39,826 bases of DNA. Source: Mucilaginibacter sp. (lineage in GTDB: Bacteria > Bacteroidota > Bacteroidia > Sphingobacteriales > Sphingobacteriaceae). Numbering within the stretch: position 1 is the first letter of the stretch; each line of letters starts with the position of its first letter. Below the pieces are notes generated by a model. That model was given only the letters and a program-made list of their open reading frames with translations. It was not told the DNA's origin and did no database searches. The stretch covers positions 1-39,826 of the forward strand of contig NZ_JAQBOW010000059.1 of the NCBI RefSeq assembly GCF_028287845.1, written 5' to 3'. Of the stretch, positions 39,251 through 39,826 are shown piece after piece. The position numbers were made by a program, and so were the translations under genes.

Positions 39251-39826
39251 ATGAGTACAATTAAATGGGGAATTATTGGTTGCGGTGACGTAACCGAAAT
39301 CAAGAGCGGTCCACCGCTTTATAAGGTACCTAACAGCAGTTTAGTAGCGGTTATGCGCCGCAATGGTGAGAAAGCGGCTGACTATGCCCGCAGGCACAAT
39401 GTTGCCAAATGGTATGATGATGCAGATAAATTAATGAATGACCCCGAGATCAACTCGGTTTATATCGCTTCGCCCCCGGGGTCGCATTTGGGTTATGCTT
39501 TGGCTGCCTTGAAAAAAAATCTGAACGTATACCTGGAGAAACCCATAACCCTAAATGCCGCCGAAGCACGCATAATAGCTGATGCGGTTAAACAAAGCAA
39601 AGGCAAACTATCTATAGCACATTACCGCCGCGCGTTACCTATGTTTTTGTATGTAAAGGAGCTGATAGACAATGGCAGCATTGGCGATATACGCACCGTG
39701 CAGATAAGGCTATGGCAAAGCATAACACCCGAACTGGTTACCCATGTGGAAGATAACTGGCGCATACAAGCCGAACATTCGGGCGGTGGTTATTTCCATG
39801 ATATGAGTCCGCACCAGCTTGACCAG
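39251..39826 (+). CDS. Gfo/Idh/MocA-family oxidoreductase, N-terminal part
   Basis: From ATG 39251 the frame is open to the window edge (192 residues), so the C-terminus is missing. It begins 'TIKWGIIGCGDVTE', a Rossmann NAD(P)-binding start, followed by IASPPGSHLGYAL and the family's YLEKPITL (Lys of the EKP motif, about residue 97). GGGYFHDMSPHQLD (about 178-191) carries the later Asp and His of the active site. Family members oxidise or reduce sugars and related alcohols; the substrate is not readable. It starts 34 bp after folC. Confidence 0.92.
   Translation, partial: MSTIKWGIIGCGDVTEIKSGPPLYKVPNSSLVAVMRRNGEKAADYARRHNVAKWYDDADKLMNDPEINSVYIASPPGSHLGYALAALKKNLNVYLEKPITLNAAEARIIADAVKQSKGKLSIAHYRRALPMFLYVKELIDNGSIGDIRTVQIRLWQSITPELVTHVEDNWRIQAEHSGGGYFHDMSPHQLDQ

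Overview
The window reads as a chromosomal segment of a Bacteroidota bacterium, most like the Sphingobacteriaceae (Mucilaginibacter/Pedobacter type). The signs are AT-rich intergenic DNA, repeated TAnnTTTG -7 promoter elements, a TonB receptor with a carboxypeptidase-like N-domain, an HU-CCDC81/SPOR protein, a Bacteroidota-type ClpP and a sphingolipid-desaturase homologue. The genus is inferred from style. No rRNA, tRNA, CRISPR array or complete transposase gene was seen.

Layout. 1-4255: end of an RND adaptor gene, its inner-membrane pump and a secreted beta-propeller. 4361-7024: a DEGS-like desaturase, an anchored propeller-like protein and a small secreted protein. 7117-11588: a metal-uptake-like unit (small Cys protein, TonB receptor, PepSY membrane protein). 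11706-12679: a DsbA-family oxidoreductase and a convergent small protein. 12890-15492: mlaE-mlaF-mlaD lipid transporter. 15606-17027: two small genes and a PIN toxin-antitoxin pair between long imperfect inverted repeats. 17102-18586: ECF sigma factor, anti-sigma-like protein and ClpP. 18604-22476: MFS exporter, glycine-zipper protein, single-domain response regulator, RRM protein and a beta-barrel. 22724-26197: M16 peptidase and a second single-domain response regulator. 26603-35003: a TonB/Tol-like envelope cluster (periplasmic TPR protein, plugless barrel with a TonB-box-like motif, HU-CCDC81/SPOR protein, ExbB, ExbD, TonB). 35032-37917: an accessory stretch with small membrane proteins, a composite hairpin repeat, a MntA-like gene with a possible HepT stub, and a coiled-coil membrane protein. 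37918-39826: folC carrying an in-frame heptamer repeat, and the start of a Gfo/Idh/MocA oxidoreductase.

The main theme is the cell envelope: drug efflux, phospholipid transport, sphingolipid modification, metal uptake and a proton-driven TonB machine. The strongest candidates for something undescribed are the 26603-35003 cluster, the inverted-repeat-flanked toxin-antitoxin cassette, the sigma/anti-sigma/ClpP operon and the heptamer tract inside folC. All family calls come from reading motifs; no search was run.
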